From an uncultured Bacteroides sp. (GTDB lineage Bacteria > Bacteroidota > Bacteroidia > Bacteroidales > Bacteroidaceae): DNA of 9,508 nucleotides. A program made the position numbers and the translations under genes. Below, in pieces: positions 1 to 6,583 of the stretch (positions are counted from its first letter, which is position 1; each line of letters opens with the position of its first letter). Location of the stretch: positions 1-9,508 of the forward strand of contig NZ_CASFWU010000099.1 in assembly GCF_949298305.1 (NCBI RefSeq), given 5' to 3'. The notes under the pieces are model-generated. The model was not told the origin of the DNA and made no database searches. It was given only the letters and a program-made list of their open reading frames with translations.

Positions 1-1682
1 GTGTTGGTACGGTTGCCCAAACCGATTTCCTGTGCAATCTGAGTTGCGTTGATGTAGTAAACGGTGATGTTGTTCTGTGCGAAATATTTCTTCACCTTGT
101 TCGGCAGGTTCTTTGCCAGTTCTTCGCCTTCCCAGATGGTGTTGAGCAGGAACGAACCGTTCTTACGCAGACCGCGGGTTACGTCGTACATGTGCAGGTA
201 AGCCTGTACGTGGCAAGCTACGAAGTTAGGTGTATTTACCAGGTAAGTGGAGCGGATGGGGCTGTCACCGAAACGCAGGTGAGAGCAGGTGAAACCGCCG
301 GACTTCTTGGAGTCGTAAGAGAAGTATGCTTGACAGTGCTTGTCGGTGTTGTCACCGATAATCTTTACGGAGTTCTTGTTGGCACCTACTGTACCGTCGG
401 CACCCAGACCGTAGAACTTGGCCTCGAACATACCTTCGCCACCTACTGCGATTTCAGCTTCCTGAGGCAGAGAAGTGAAGGTAACGTCGTCTACGATACC
501 GATCGTGAAGTGGTTCTTCGGAGTCGGCAATGACAGGTTGTCGTAAACGGCAAAGATTTGTGCCGGAGTGGTATCTTTCGAACCCAGACCGTAACGTCCG
601 CCAACGATAAGCGGAGCATTTTCCTGTCCGTAGAAGCAGTCTTTAACATCCATATAAAGCGGTTCGCCGTTGGCACCCGGTTCCTTGGTACGGTCGAGTA
701 CGGCAATGCGCTTGGCAGTCTTGGGCACAGCAGCCAGGAAGTGCTTGGCAGAGAACGGACGATAGAGGTGAACAGCTACCAAACCTACTTTCTCGCCTTT
801 GGCGCGCAGATAGTCGATTACTTCGCGGATAGCTTCGGTTACCGAACCCATAGCGATGATGACGCGGTCGGCTTCGGGATCGCCGTAGTAGTCGAACAGA
901 CCGTAGTTGCGGCCGGTGATTTCGCTGATTTTCTTCATATAGTCTTCTACGATGGCAGGAACTGCTTCATAGAAGTTGTTGCAGGATTCACGGTGTTGGA
1001 AGAAGTGGTCGGGGTTTTCAGCCATACCGCGTGCTACCGGAGTCATGGGGTTCATGGCGCGGCTGCGGAATTCGGCCAAAGCTTCCTGGTCAATCAGCGG
1101 AGCGAGGTCTTCGTTGTCCAGCTTCTCAATCTTCTGGATTTCGTGTGATGTACGGAAACCGTCGAAGAAGTTGATGAACGGAACGCGAGCCTTCAGCGTG
1201 GACAGGTGAGCTACACCTGCGAGGTCCATCACTTCCTGTACAGAGCCTTCGGCCAGCATGGCAAATCCTGTCTGGCGGCAAGACATAACATCCTGATGGT
1301 CGCCGAAGATACACAGAGCGTGGCTGGCGAGTGTACGTGCCGATACGTGGAATACGCAGGGCAGGTTTTCACCGGCAATCTTGTACATGTTGGGGATCAT
1401 CAGCAGCAGACCTTGTGAAGCGGTGTAGGTGGTAGTCAGCGCACCTGCCTGCAGTGAGCCGTGTACGGCACCGGCAGCACCGGCTTCCGACTGCATTTCC
1501 TGTACCAGTACTGTCTCGCCGAAGATGTTCTTGCGGCCTGCGGCAGCCCATTCGTCCACGTGTTCAGCCATGGTGGATGATGGAGTGATGGGGTAGATAG
1601 CAGCTACCTCGGAGAACATGTACGAGATGTGTGCAGCGGCTTCGTTACCATCACAAGTGATGAATTTTTTCTGTTTAGTCAT
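1..1682 (-). CDS. nifJ: Pyruvate:ferredoxin (flavodoxin) oxidoreductase, N-terminal part
   Basis: This enzyme oxidatively decarboxylates pyruvate to acetyl-CoA and CO2 in the cytoplasm, passing electrons to ferredoxin or flavodoxin; it is central to anaerobic pyruvate catabolism. The frame reads without a stop from an ATG at 1682 to the window edge, giving 560 residues of a protein that is usually about 1,180 long. Domain I shows YPITPSSTMAE (residues 30-40) and the EMQSEAGAAGAVHGSLQAGA stretch (62-81), followed by TYTASQGLLLMIPNMYKIAGE. Domain II lies around 265-385. The gamma domain begins near FYGLGADGTVGANKNSVKII (423-442) and includes SYDSKKSGGFTCSHLRFG (455-472). The iron-sulfur domain and C-terminal TPP-binding domain fall outside the window. 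The gene lies 54 nt downstream of the ATPase gene on the same strand. Its leader is AT-rich with no Shine-Dalgarno. Family assignment is very secure. Confidence 0.97.
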   Translation of the reverse strand, partial: MTKQKKFITCDGNEAAAHISYMFSEVAAIYPITPSSTMAEHVDEWAAAGRKNIFGETVLVQEMQSEAGAAGAVHGSLQAGALTTTYTASQGLLLMIPNMYKIAGENLPCVFHVSARTLASHALCIFGDHQDVMSCRQTGFAMLAEGSVQEVMDLAGVAHLSTLKARVPFINFFDGFRTSHEIQKIEKLDNEDLAPLIDQEALAEFRSRAMNPMTPVARGMAENPDHFFQHRESCNNFYEAVPAIVEDYMKKISEITGRNYGLFDYYGDPEADRVIIAMGSVTEAIREVIDYLRAKGEKVGLVAVHLYRPFSAKHFLAAVPKTAKRIAVLDRTKEPGANGEPLYMDVKDCFYGQENAPLIVGGRYGLGSKDTTPAQIFAVYDNLSLPTPKNHFTIGIVDDVTFTSLPQEAEIAVGGEGMFEAKFYGLGADGTVGANKNSVKIIGDNTDKHCQAYFSYDSKKSGGFTCSHLRFGDSPIRSTYLVNTPNFVACHVQAYLHMYDVTRGLRKNGSFLLNTIWEGEELAKNLPNKVKKYFAQNNITVYYINATQIAQEIGLGNRTN

Positions 1683-1723
1683 AACTAAAAATGAATTTAT
1701 TAAGTAAAAAAACGATTCTCAGT

Positions 1724-1754
1724 CTTTATTATAGTATTAATATAAGAAACCAAA
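1724..1754 (-). promoter_or_regulatory. Weak candidate promoter for nifJ
   Basis: On the minus strand a TTTG (1754-1751) is followed after 19 nt by TAATAAAG (1731-1724). The spacing fits the Bacteroides -33/-7 pattern (TTTG, 19-21 nt, TAnnTTTG), but the -7 element matches only at TA and the final G. Start of transcription would fall near 1717, giving a leader of about 35 nt. It overlaps the end of the ATPase gene. A separate promoter would make sense for a highly expressed enzyme, but read-through from the ATPase gene is equally possible. Confidence 0.28.
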
Positions 1755-2915
1755 CAGCCAAAGCGGTATTTGGTTTTCGCGGCCTATCTCCATTTTATGC
1801 TGGGCGTAGGTTATTCCCGGGTGGTTCTTGACCTTGGTGCCTTCGCAACAAATTTTGAAAGGCATGACATCGTCTACCAGAAACGATATGTTCTTGTCTC
1901 CTTTGTTCACCTTGTGGTCCTTCCACATTGTGTTGACAAAGAAAGTGTCCAGAATATCCTGTTCTTCAACCTTGACGGGGTAAATGGAATACATCAGGTT
2001 GGGGTTGTGCATCATTATCTTGGATGGCTTCTTGGGGAATTCTTCTCCTTTGGGATATACCATGTTGATAAGGCGCGCGTCTGCCAGATACTTGATGTAG
2101 TTCATTACCGTGGCGCGGGATGTCTGAATGTCGTTGGCCAACTGGCTCACGTTAGGAGCTTTGGGGCCGTCAACAGCCAACAAATATAGTAATTTTTTTA
2201 TCTTTGAAAGATATTTCAGCTCAATTTGTTTGATAAGCAGAATGTCTACCTCGACCATCATGTTCATGGTCTTGAGCAGATTCTCCGAAAAGTTCCTTTT
2301 CTCGAGGAAAAAGGGATAAAAACCGTGGTGCAGGTAATCCTGGAAGTACTCCAGCGGATGGACTTTGGAAAGGATGCCTTTGGCTATCTGTTCATGGTTG
2401 CTCAGGATTTCCTCCAGCGTATAGGCGTGGAATTTCATGCCCGTCTGCAGGTTCAGGAACTCGCGGAAGGAAAAACCCCGCAAGTTGTAACTCTTAACGA
2501 CATCGCGCAGTTCGAGGTTCTCTTCCTTCAACCGCATGACGGACGAGCCGGTGAAGACAATCTTCAGGTTGGGGAAGCGGTCGTAACACAGACGCAGTTC
2601 CTTGCTCCAATCAGGATACTTGAATACCTGGTCAATGAGCAGCACTTTGCCGCCCCTACGTTGGAACTCATCGGCAAAATGGACAATGCTGTGCCCCGAG
2701 AAGTAGAAGTTGTTCATGTTGATGAACAGGCAGGAACGGTCGGTGCCGAATTTTTCTTTGGCATATTGCAGCAGGAAAGTGGTTTTGCCGACCCCCCGTG
2801 TGCCCTTGATGCCAATGAGGCGGTCGCTCCAGTCAATCTCGTCCATGAGATCGCGGCGGACAGGGGCGTTCGTGTGCTCTACAAGGTAGGCGTGTGTGCG
2901 GTAAAATGCTTCCAT
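1737..2915 (-). CDS. AAA_14-type P-loop ATPase with winged-helix region
   Basis: This is a 392-residue cytoplasmic protein of the ATP-binding family common in Bacteroidetes (AAA_14 core, often with a DUF4143-like or nuclease-like C-terminus), whose cellular role is mostly unknown. Walker A is GTRGVGKT at residues 38-45. Walker B is KVLLIDQV at 90-97, where the usual catalytic Glu after Asp95 is Gln96. Sensor 1 is KIVFTGSS at 118-125, and the family hallmark GFSFREFLNL is at 147-156. A winged-helix-like region (NVSQLANDIQTSRATVMNYIKYLADARLINMVYP) spans about 255-288. The last 90 residues (ISFLVDDVMPFKI at 343-355) may be a degenerate PD-(D/E)XK-like fold, which is only a guess. The start at 2915 sits about 20 nt below a good promoter. 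It is divergent from the ATP-grasp gene and precedes nifJ on the same strand. The assignment to the ATPase family is firm; the function is not known. Confidence 0.9.
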   Translation of the reverse strand: MEAFYRTHAYLVEHTNAPVRRDLMDEIDWSDRLIGIKGTRGVGKTTFLLQYAKEKFGTDRSCLFINMNNFYFSGHSIVHFADEFQRRGGKVLLIDQVFKYPDWSKELRLCYDRFPNLKIVFTGSSVMRLKEENLELRDVVKSYNLRGFSFREFLNLQTGMKFHAYTLEEILSNHEQIAKGILSKVHPLEYFQDYLHHGFYPFFLEKRNFSENLLKTMNMMVEVDILLIKQIELKYLSKIKKLLYLLAVDGPKAPNVSQLANDIQTSRATVMNYIKYLADARLINMVYPKGEEFPKKPSKIMMHNPNLMYSIYPVKVEEQDILDTFFVNTMWKDHKVNKGDKNISFLVDDVMPFKICCEGTKVKNHPGITYAQHKMEIGRENQIPLWLFGFLY

Positions 2916-2939
2916 GCTTTATTTTCGATTTTCAGGGGA

Positions 2940-2970
2940 CAAATATACGGCTTTTTTGTATATTTGCAAA
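2940..2970 (-). promoter_or_regulatory. Bacteroides-type promoter of the ATPase gene
   Basis: On the minus strand TTTG (2970-2967) and TATATTTG (2947-2940) are separated by exactly 19 nt, a full match to the Bacteroides sigma consensus TTTG-N19-21-TAnnTTTG. Transcription would begin near 2934, leaving a leader of roughly 20 nt before the ATG at 2915. The -33 element abuts the -7 element of the opposing gene, so polymerase binding in the two directions should compete. Confidence 0.7.
2959..2966 (+). promoter_or_regulatory. Promoter -7 element for the ATP-grasp-like gene
   Basis: TATATTTG is a perfect match to TAnnTTTG on the plus strand, about 45 nt before the ATG at 3012. No TTTG lies 19-21 nt upstream, so the -33 element is poor and the promoter may be weak or need an activator. 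With the minus-strand element it forms an inverted repeat of 9-bp arms (2940-2948 and 2958-2966). Confidence 0.5.
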
Positions 2971-3011
2971 GTGGAGATAGCAAAATATATTAATAAATCA
3001 ACAGACGGATT

Positions 3012-4208
3012 ATGAAACTCTATGTTTTTAACCCTGATACCGATATGGCTTTGGCCGACAATCAGGAGAATTATTTGCCTGCCGCTCCGATACGCCGCAT
3101 GGCGGAAGATTTGGCCTTGTTACCTTCCTGGTATGCACAACCGGGTAGTCTGGTACTTGCCCCTTCGGCCTATAACACCGATTTCTTGCAGCAGATGCGG
3201 CAACTCTTTTCATTGCCTGTGCAATTGGTGGTAGAGCAGGAGTTGCCCAACTATGCCGATGTGCAGGTGATGCCTTGGGGCTGGAATCCGGCTCTGCGCA
3301 GACGGATGCTGAAAGGAGGCATACTGGAGCGCAGGTTGCCTTCTATGGCTGAACTGGAGGCTTTCCGCCGTTACTCTTCGCGCACGCAGACTTCTTTCTT
3401 CTATTTGATTTTCAAAAATATGCAGCTGGAGCATACTTGTGGGTGCAATTTTGTGATAGATGAAGAGCACATGCAACTGCTGGTTGAGGGGAAACTGAAA
3501 GAGTTGGAGGGGGGCTATCTGCTGAAGGCCGGCTGGTCGGGTAGCGGGAAGGGCTTGCGCTGGTGCCGCCAGGGGATGAGCAAGGCTACGGAAGACTGGT
3601 GTCGGAAAGAACTGGAGCAGCATGGATACTTTATGGCAGAACCTATCTGCGACAAGGTAGAGGATTTTGCCATGGAGTTTTATTCGGACGGTCAGGGCAA
3701 GGTTCCTTTTACAGGTTATTCGCGTTTCATGACAGACAGCAAGGGAGCTTACAAAGGGAATGTGCTGGCTTCGGATGAGGAGGTGGAGCGGTGGATTCAG
3801 CATTATGTGCCGCTCCAGGTGGTGATACGGATCAGAGAAACGGTTCAGCAGGGACTTGAACTGTTGTATGGTAATTGCTATACGGGGCCTTTGGGGGTGG
3901 ACATGATGATTTGTCGTCAGAAAGAGGGACACCCGTATGCCATCCATCCGTTTGTGGAAATCAATCTGCGCATGACGATGGGCATTGTCTCCCACCGCCT
4001 GTATGCCGATTTTGTGGCTCCGGGGAAAGAGGGCATCTTCTCGATAGACAGTTTCCCGAACAACGAGGCATTGCAGGAACGGCACAAGCTGGATAGCCGC
4101 GACTATCCGTTGGTGGTGGAGAACGGAAGGATAGTTTCGGGCTATTGTCCGCTGGTGCCCATCACGCCACGCAGCCGATATCGGGCTTATGTGAAAATTG
4201 GAGAATGA
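3012..4208 (+). CDS. Uncharacterised ATP-grasp-like protein
   Basis: A 398-residue soluble protein with no signal peptide or membrane segment. I do not recognise a named family, but the second half has the order of an ATP-grasp ligase. A lysine plus glycine-rich loop, YLLKAGWSGSGKGLRW, is at 169-184, with Lys172 as the likely ATP-binding residue. A hinge-like MAEP with Glu210 is followed by acidic residues and an FAMEFYSDGQGKVPFTGYSRF strand pair (219-239). Then come GPLGVDMMI (292-300, Asp297) and FVEINLRMTMG (314-324), where Glu316 and Asn318 fit the metal-binding Glu-x-Asn motif. The N-terminus (MKLYVFNPDTDMALADN) could form a substrate-binding alpha/beta lobe; the substrate is unknown. 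It lies between a divergent ATPase gene and the RSH gene, with a 239-nt gap to the latter. The ATP-grasp fold is my inference from motif order. Confidence 0.8.
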   Translation: MKLYVFNPDTDMALADNQENYLPAAPIRRMAEDLALLPSWYAQPGSLVLAPSAYNTDFLQQMRQLFSLPVQLVVEQELPNYADVQVMPWGWNPALRRRMLKGGILERRLPSMAELEAFRRYSSRTQTSFFYLIFKNMQLEHTCGCNFVIDEEHMQLLVEGKLKELEGGYLLKAGWSGSGKGLRWCRQGMSKATEDWCRKELEQHGYFMAEPICDKVEDFAMEFYSDGQGKVPFTGYSRFMTDSKGAYKGNVLASDEEVERWIQHYVPLQVVIRIRETVQQGLELLYGNCYTGPLGVDMMICRQKEGHPYAIHPFVEINLRMTMGIVSHRLYADFVAPGKEGIFSIDSFPNNEALQERHKLDSRDYPLVVENGRIVSGYCPLVPITPRSRYRAYVKIGE

Positions 4209-4279
4209 AGCCGGTGGGGGAAACTGTTGTTCTTTTTGGGCGAAAGCCGCAATGTTTTTTTCAAAAAAGTGACAATGCT

Positions 4280-4311
4280 TTTCCTATATTACCCTTTTTT
4301 CGTTATTTTTG
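4280..4311 (+). promoter_or_regulatory. Candidate promoter for the RSH gene
   Basis: TATTTTTG (4304-4311) matches TAnnTTTG. A TTTC (4280-4283) lies 20 nt upstream in place of TTTG, one mismatch from the -33 consensus. Transcription would start near 4318, so the leader would be about 130 nt long and include both heptamer repeat arrays. Confidence 0.45.
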
Positions 4312-4334
4312 CGTATTGCGAGAAAGCGGAGGAC

Positions 4335-4375
4335 GGTAGCGGTTAGTGGTTAACGGTTAGCTGTTAGCGGTTAGT
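4335..4375 (+). repeat. 7-bp tandem repeat array A (GGTTAGY-type)
   Basis: Five consecutive heptamers GGTTAGT, GGTTAAC, GGTTAGC, TGTTAGC, GGTTAGT run from 4341 to 4375, preceded by a degenerate GGTAGC (4335-4340). From memory, similar runs occur in intergenic DNA across Bacteroides genomes. The array lies in the predicted RSH leader. Confidence 0.85.
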
Positions 4376-4386
4376 ATTCTTCTTTA

Positions 4387-4418
4387 CTCGTAGCTCGTAG
4401 CTTGTAGCTCGTAACTTA
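4387..4418 (+). repeat. 7-bp tandem repeat array B (CTCGTAG-type)
   Basis: Four heptamers CTCGTAG, CTCGTAG, CTTGTAG, CTCGTAA fill 4387-4414, followed by a partial CTTA. The period equals that of array A, which ends 11 nt upstream. On the minus strand this kind of repeat translates as a SYELR-like heptad pattern, familiar to me from spurious Bacteroidetes ORFs, so it is a dispersed intergenic element and not coding. Confidence 0.85.
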
Positions 4419-4447
4419 TGAATTAATACTGAAAAACATATCGCATC

Positions 4448-6346
4448 ATGGAAGACTTTGATAAACAAATCAACGGACAACTGGAGATTATCCTGTCTGT
4501 TATGAGACGGCGGAACGTGTCGGACGAAGACTGTACACGCATCAAGAAGGCTTTTGAGTTTGCCCGCGAAGCCCATGCCGGACAGAAACGTAAAAGCGGT
4601 GCGCCTTACATTATTCATCCCGTGGCCGTGGCGCGTATCATTGCCGAGGAGTTGCAGCTGGGACCTAATCCGGTGATTGCGGCCTTCCTGCACGATGTGG
4701 TGGAGGATACGGATTTTACCATCGAAGACGTAAGGGCACGTTTCGGTGACGATGTGGCCTATCTGGTTCAGGTGGTGACGAAGCAGAAGAAGATGCAGTA
4801 TGAAACCTCGAAGCAGGTGGACAACTTCAAGCAGATGCTGGAGTCGCTGCATTACGACATCCGGGCCATCCTGATCAAGCTGGCCGACCGCTTGCACAAC
4901 ATGCGCACTCTGGACAGTATGCGGCCCGAGAAGCAGATGAAGATTGCCGGGGAGACGGACTATTTCTATGCGCCGCTGGCCAACCGCCTGGGACTTTACG
5001 GCATACGGCGCGAACTGGAGAACTTGAGCCTGCGCTACCGTTGTCCGCTGGAGTATGAGAGCCTGGAGCAGGCCATCGAGAAAGACAAGGCCGAAGACCG
5101 TCCGCGACTGGAAGCCTTTACCGGCGAAATGTTGGAATTGCTTGCCCGGAAAGGAATCCGGGCACGTACGGAGGTGCGTTACCGCATGCCTTACAGCATT
5201 TGGCGCAAGATACAGTCTACCGGACGCGACTTCAAGCACCTGGACTATCGCCACGTGGTGCGTCTCATCTATCCGGCCGACCGCGAGGCGGACGAAAAGA
5301 AAATCTGCCTGCACATCTATTCCATCCTGACCGACCGCTTCAAGGAGCAGCCGGGCAGCATTGTCAACTTCATAGACTCCCCGAAGGAAAACGGTTATCA
5401 GAGTTTCCATATCCGCCTGCTCAGCGAGCAGGGCGTGTGGGAGGAAATCCACATCTCTTCTGAGCGCATGGTGCTCAACTCCAAGCTGGGCTGTGCCGTG
5501 GAGCGCATGGAGGGAGCGTGGGACAACTGGATTGCCAAGTTCCGTGCCCTGCTGAAGGATGCGGCCAGCCAGACTGCCGAAGGCTGGTTTATGGACAGTG
5601 TGGTCAGTTCGCTCTATAACGAAGACATTACCGTGTTTACGCCGAAAGGGAAAGCCGTCAACCTGCCGCAACGGGCCACGGTGTTGGATTTCGCTTTCGA
5701 GATGGATACGGAGATGGGCAAACATGCCCAGTTTGCCAAGGTGAACGGCAAGCTTTGTTCGGTAAAGACGGAACTGCATCATGGGGATTGTGTGGAGGTA
5801 GGTGTCAATCCGGACTTCATGCCCCGTCCCGGATGGCTGGACAGTGTGCAGACCTATAAAGCAAAAAGCGGCTTGCGTGCCTGCCTGGGACAGATGAAAT
5901 CCATACCCAAGAACCGTTGTCTTTCCTGTCATCCGTTGCCTGGCAATGAGGTGATAGGCTTCAGGGAGATAGACGGCACGGTGACCATACACAAACGCGA
6001 TTGTGCCGTGGTCATCCGTCAGGCATCACAGGACGGCGATTCCATTGTTTCGGTAGACTTCCCGGAAGACGAACACGTGTACTATCCTGTTCGGATTAAG
6101 GTGAGGGCCGTAGACCGCTATCACCTGCTGATAGACCTGGTGGACTGCATCACCAACGGCATGAAGCTTTCCATCACCAGCCTGAATACGGCTACGGTGG
6201 ACGAGATTGCGGAGTGTTCCATTGACTTTGCGGTACATTCGTTCAGTGAGTTGCAGAAAGTCATTGCCACCATCGGACGCATTGACGGAGTGGACGAAGT
6301 GTATCGGGAGGAAATGAAGGATTCTCCAAAGGACGTGGCCCGATAA
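4448..6346 (+). CDS. rsh: Long RelA/SpoT homologue (RSH), (p)ppGpp hydrolase/synthetase family
   Basis: Controls the alarmone (p)ppGpp in the stringent response. The 632 residues hold an HD hydrolase domain with all key positions: Arg48, His57, HDVVED (82-87), and LADRLHNMRT with Asp147 and Asn151. The synthetase domain (about 235-345) keeps RMPYSIWRK (246-254), SPKENGYQSFH (311-321) and Glu333, but the DxxAxR motif reads DYRHVVR (266-272), with the Asp one place off, and GRPK is not intact. A TGS domain (392-451), a Cys/His zinc-finger-like domain (C491, C494, H515, C519) and an ACT domain (about 545-622) follow. About 100 residues of helical domain between TGS and zinc finger are missing, accounting for its length against about 735 for typical RSHs. 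The ATG at 4448 has no Shine-Dalgarno. The family is certain; a bias to hydrolysis is inferred, and a relA or spoT label would be arbitrary. Confidence 0.95.
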   Translation: MEDFDKQINGQLEIILSVMRRRNVSDEDCTRIKKAFEFAREAHAGQKRKSGAPYIIHPVAVARIIAEELQLGPNPVIAAFLHDVVEDTDFTIEDVRARFGDDVAYLVQVVTKQKKMQYETSKQVDNFKQMLESLHYDIRAILIKLADRLHNMRTLDSMRPEKQMKIAGETDYFYAPLANRLGLYGIRRELENLSLRYRCPLEYESLEQAIEKDKAEDRPRLEAFTGEMLELLARKGIRARTEVRYRMPYSIWRKIQSTGRDFKHLDYRHVVRLIYPADREADEKKICLHIYSILTDRFKEQPGSIVNFIDSPKENGYQSFHIRLLSEQGVWEEIHISSERMVLNSKLGCAVERMEGAWDNWIAKFRALLKDAASQTAEGWFMDSVVSSLYNEDITVFTPKGKAVNLPQRATVLDFAFEMDTEMGKHAQFAKVNGKLCSVKTELHHGDCVEVGVNPDFMPRPGWLDSVQTYKAKSGLRACLGQMKSIPKNRCLSCHPLPGNEVIGFREIDGTVTIHKRDCAVVIRQASQDGDSIVSVDFPEDEHVYYPVRIKVRAVDRYHLLIDLVDCITNGMKLSITSLNTATVDEIAECSIDFAVHSFSELQKVIATIGRIDGVDEVYREEMKDSPKDVAR

Positions 6347-6363
6347 TGGGGGGAGAGCACGCC

Positions 6364-6446
6364 AAATGACGCGGACTTGACAGAGATGGGCTTCCGTTTT
6401 TTTGATGAAAGAACGGAAGATGGTCTGTCAAGTCCGCGTCGTTTTT
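6364..6446 (+). terminator. Strong nested-hairpin terminator after the RSH gene
   Basis: A perfect 17-bp inverted repeat (6368-6384 with 6424-6440) extends through AAAT/GTTT (one G-T pair) to 21 bp and ends in a T-run (6442-6446). The 39-nt loop holds a second stem, CTTCCGTT (6391-6398) with AACGGAAG (6412-6419), extendable by further T-A pairs. It begins 18 nt after the RSH stop codon. The minus-strand exit lacks a T-run, so termination is expected mainly for the plus-strand gene. Confidence 0.85.
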
Positions 6447-6486
6447 ACATGCATCGTTTGCTGCCTTTTTCAAGGTTGTCGGCGGT

Positions 6487-6552
6487 CAGTGTCAAAGAGG
6501 CTCGGAGGCTGTGCCAAAGAGGCTCGGAGGTGATGCCAAAGAGGCTCGGAGG
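6487..6552. repeat. Three-copy 22-bp tandem repeat
   Basis: The 16-nt core CAAAGAGGCTCGGAGG occurs identically at 6493-6508, 6515-6530 and 6537-6552, with a strict 22-bp period and variable 6-nt linkers (CAGTGT, CTGTGC, TGATGC). It sits between the terminator of the RSH gene and the stop codon of the convergent glycosidase gene, so on the minus strand it falls in that gene's 3' untranslated region. No open frame with a plausible start covers it. The rest of the 6347-6583 gap shows nothing else I can identify. Confidence 0.9.
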
Positions 6553-6583
6553 TTATCCTTGGGTATCCTGGCGGCTGGAACTG

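Larger units (their letters stand above)
4209..4447 (+). other. Intergenic leader between ATP-grasp-like gene and RSH gene
   Basis: This 239-nt gap holds no convincing gene. From left to right it contains a poly-T/poly-A stretch (4255-4268) without a strong GC stem, a candidate promoter (4280-4311), two arrays of 7-bp repeats (4335-4418), and an A-rich run before the RSH start codon. No classical terminator for the upstream gene is clear; a GGC-GAAA-GCC mini-hairpin at about 4239-4248 is too short to trust. Confidence 0.6.

Noticed and set aside
1683..1736. Terminator between the ATPase gene and nifJ (T-run on the minus strand near 1706-1712)
   Set aside because: No GC-rich stem precedes the T-run, so read-through cannot be excluded.
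2226..2993. 255-codon plus-strand frame across the ATPase gene and its promoter
   Set aside because: Antisense to Walker A and B motifs and continues through the divergent promoter region; not plausible as a gene.
3210..4085. 291-codon minus-strand frame opposite the ATP-grasp-like gene
   Set aside because: Low-complexity His/Gln/Leu composition and no family features; the plus frame has ordered motifs.
1737..4208. ATPase plus ATP-grasp-like pair as a defence or toxin-antitoxin system
   Set aside because: No nuclease, toxin-like small protein, reverse transcriptase or other effector is visible, and the genes are divergent. The idea has no support beyond adjacency.
4239..4268. Possible terminator after the ATP-grasp-like gene (GGC-GAAA-GCC with T-run)
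   Set aside because: Stem of only three base pairs separated from the T-run; too weak to call.
4364..5992. 542-codon open frame on the minus strand opposite the RSH gene
   Set aside because: It is antisense to a clear RSH coding region, has no recognisable domain, and its end reads into the heptamer repeats. GC-biased third positions in the real gene keep the opposite frame open.
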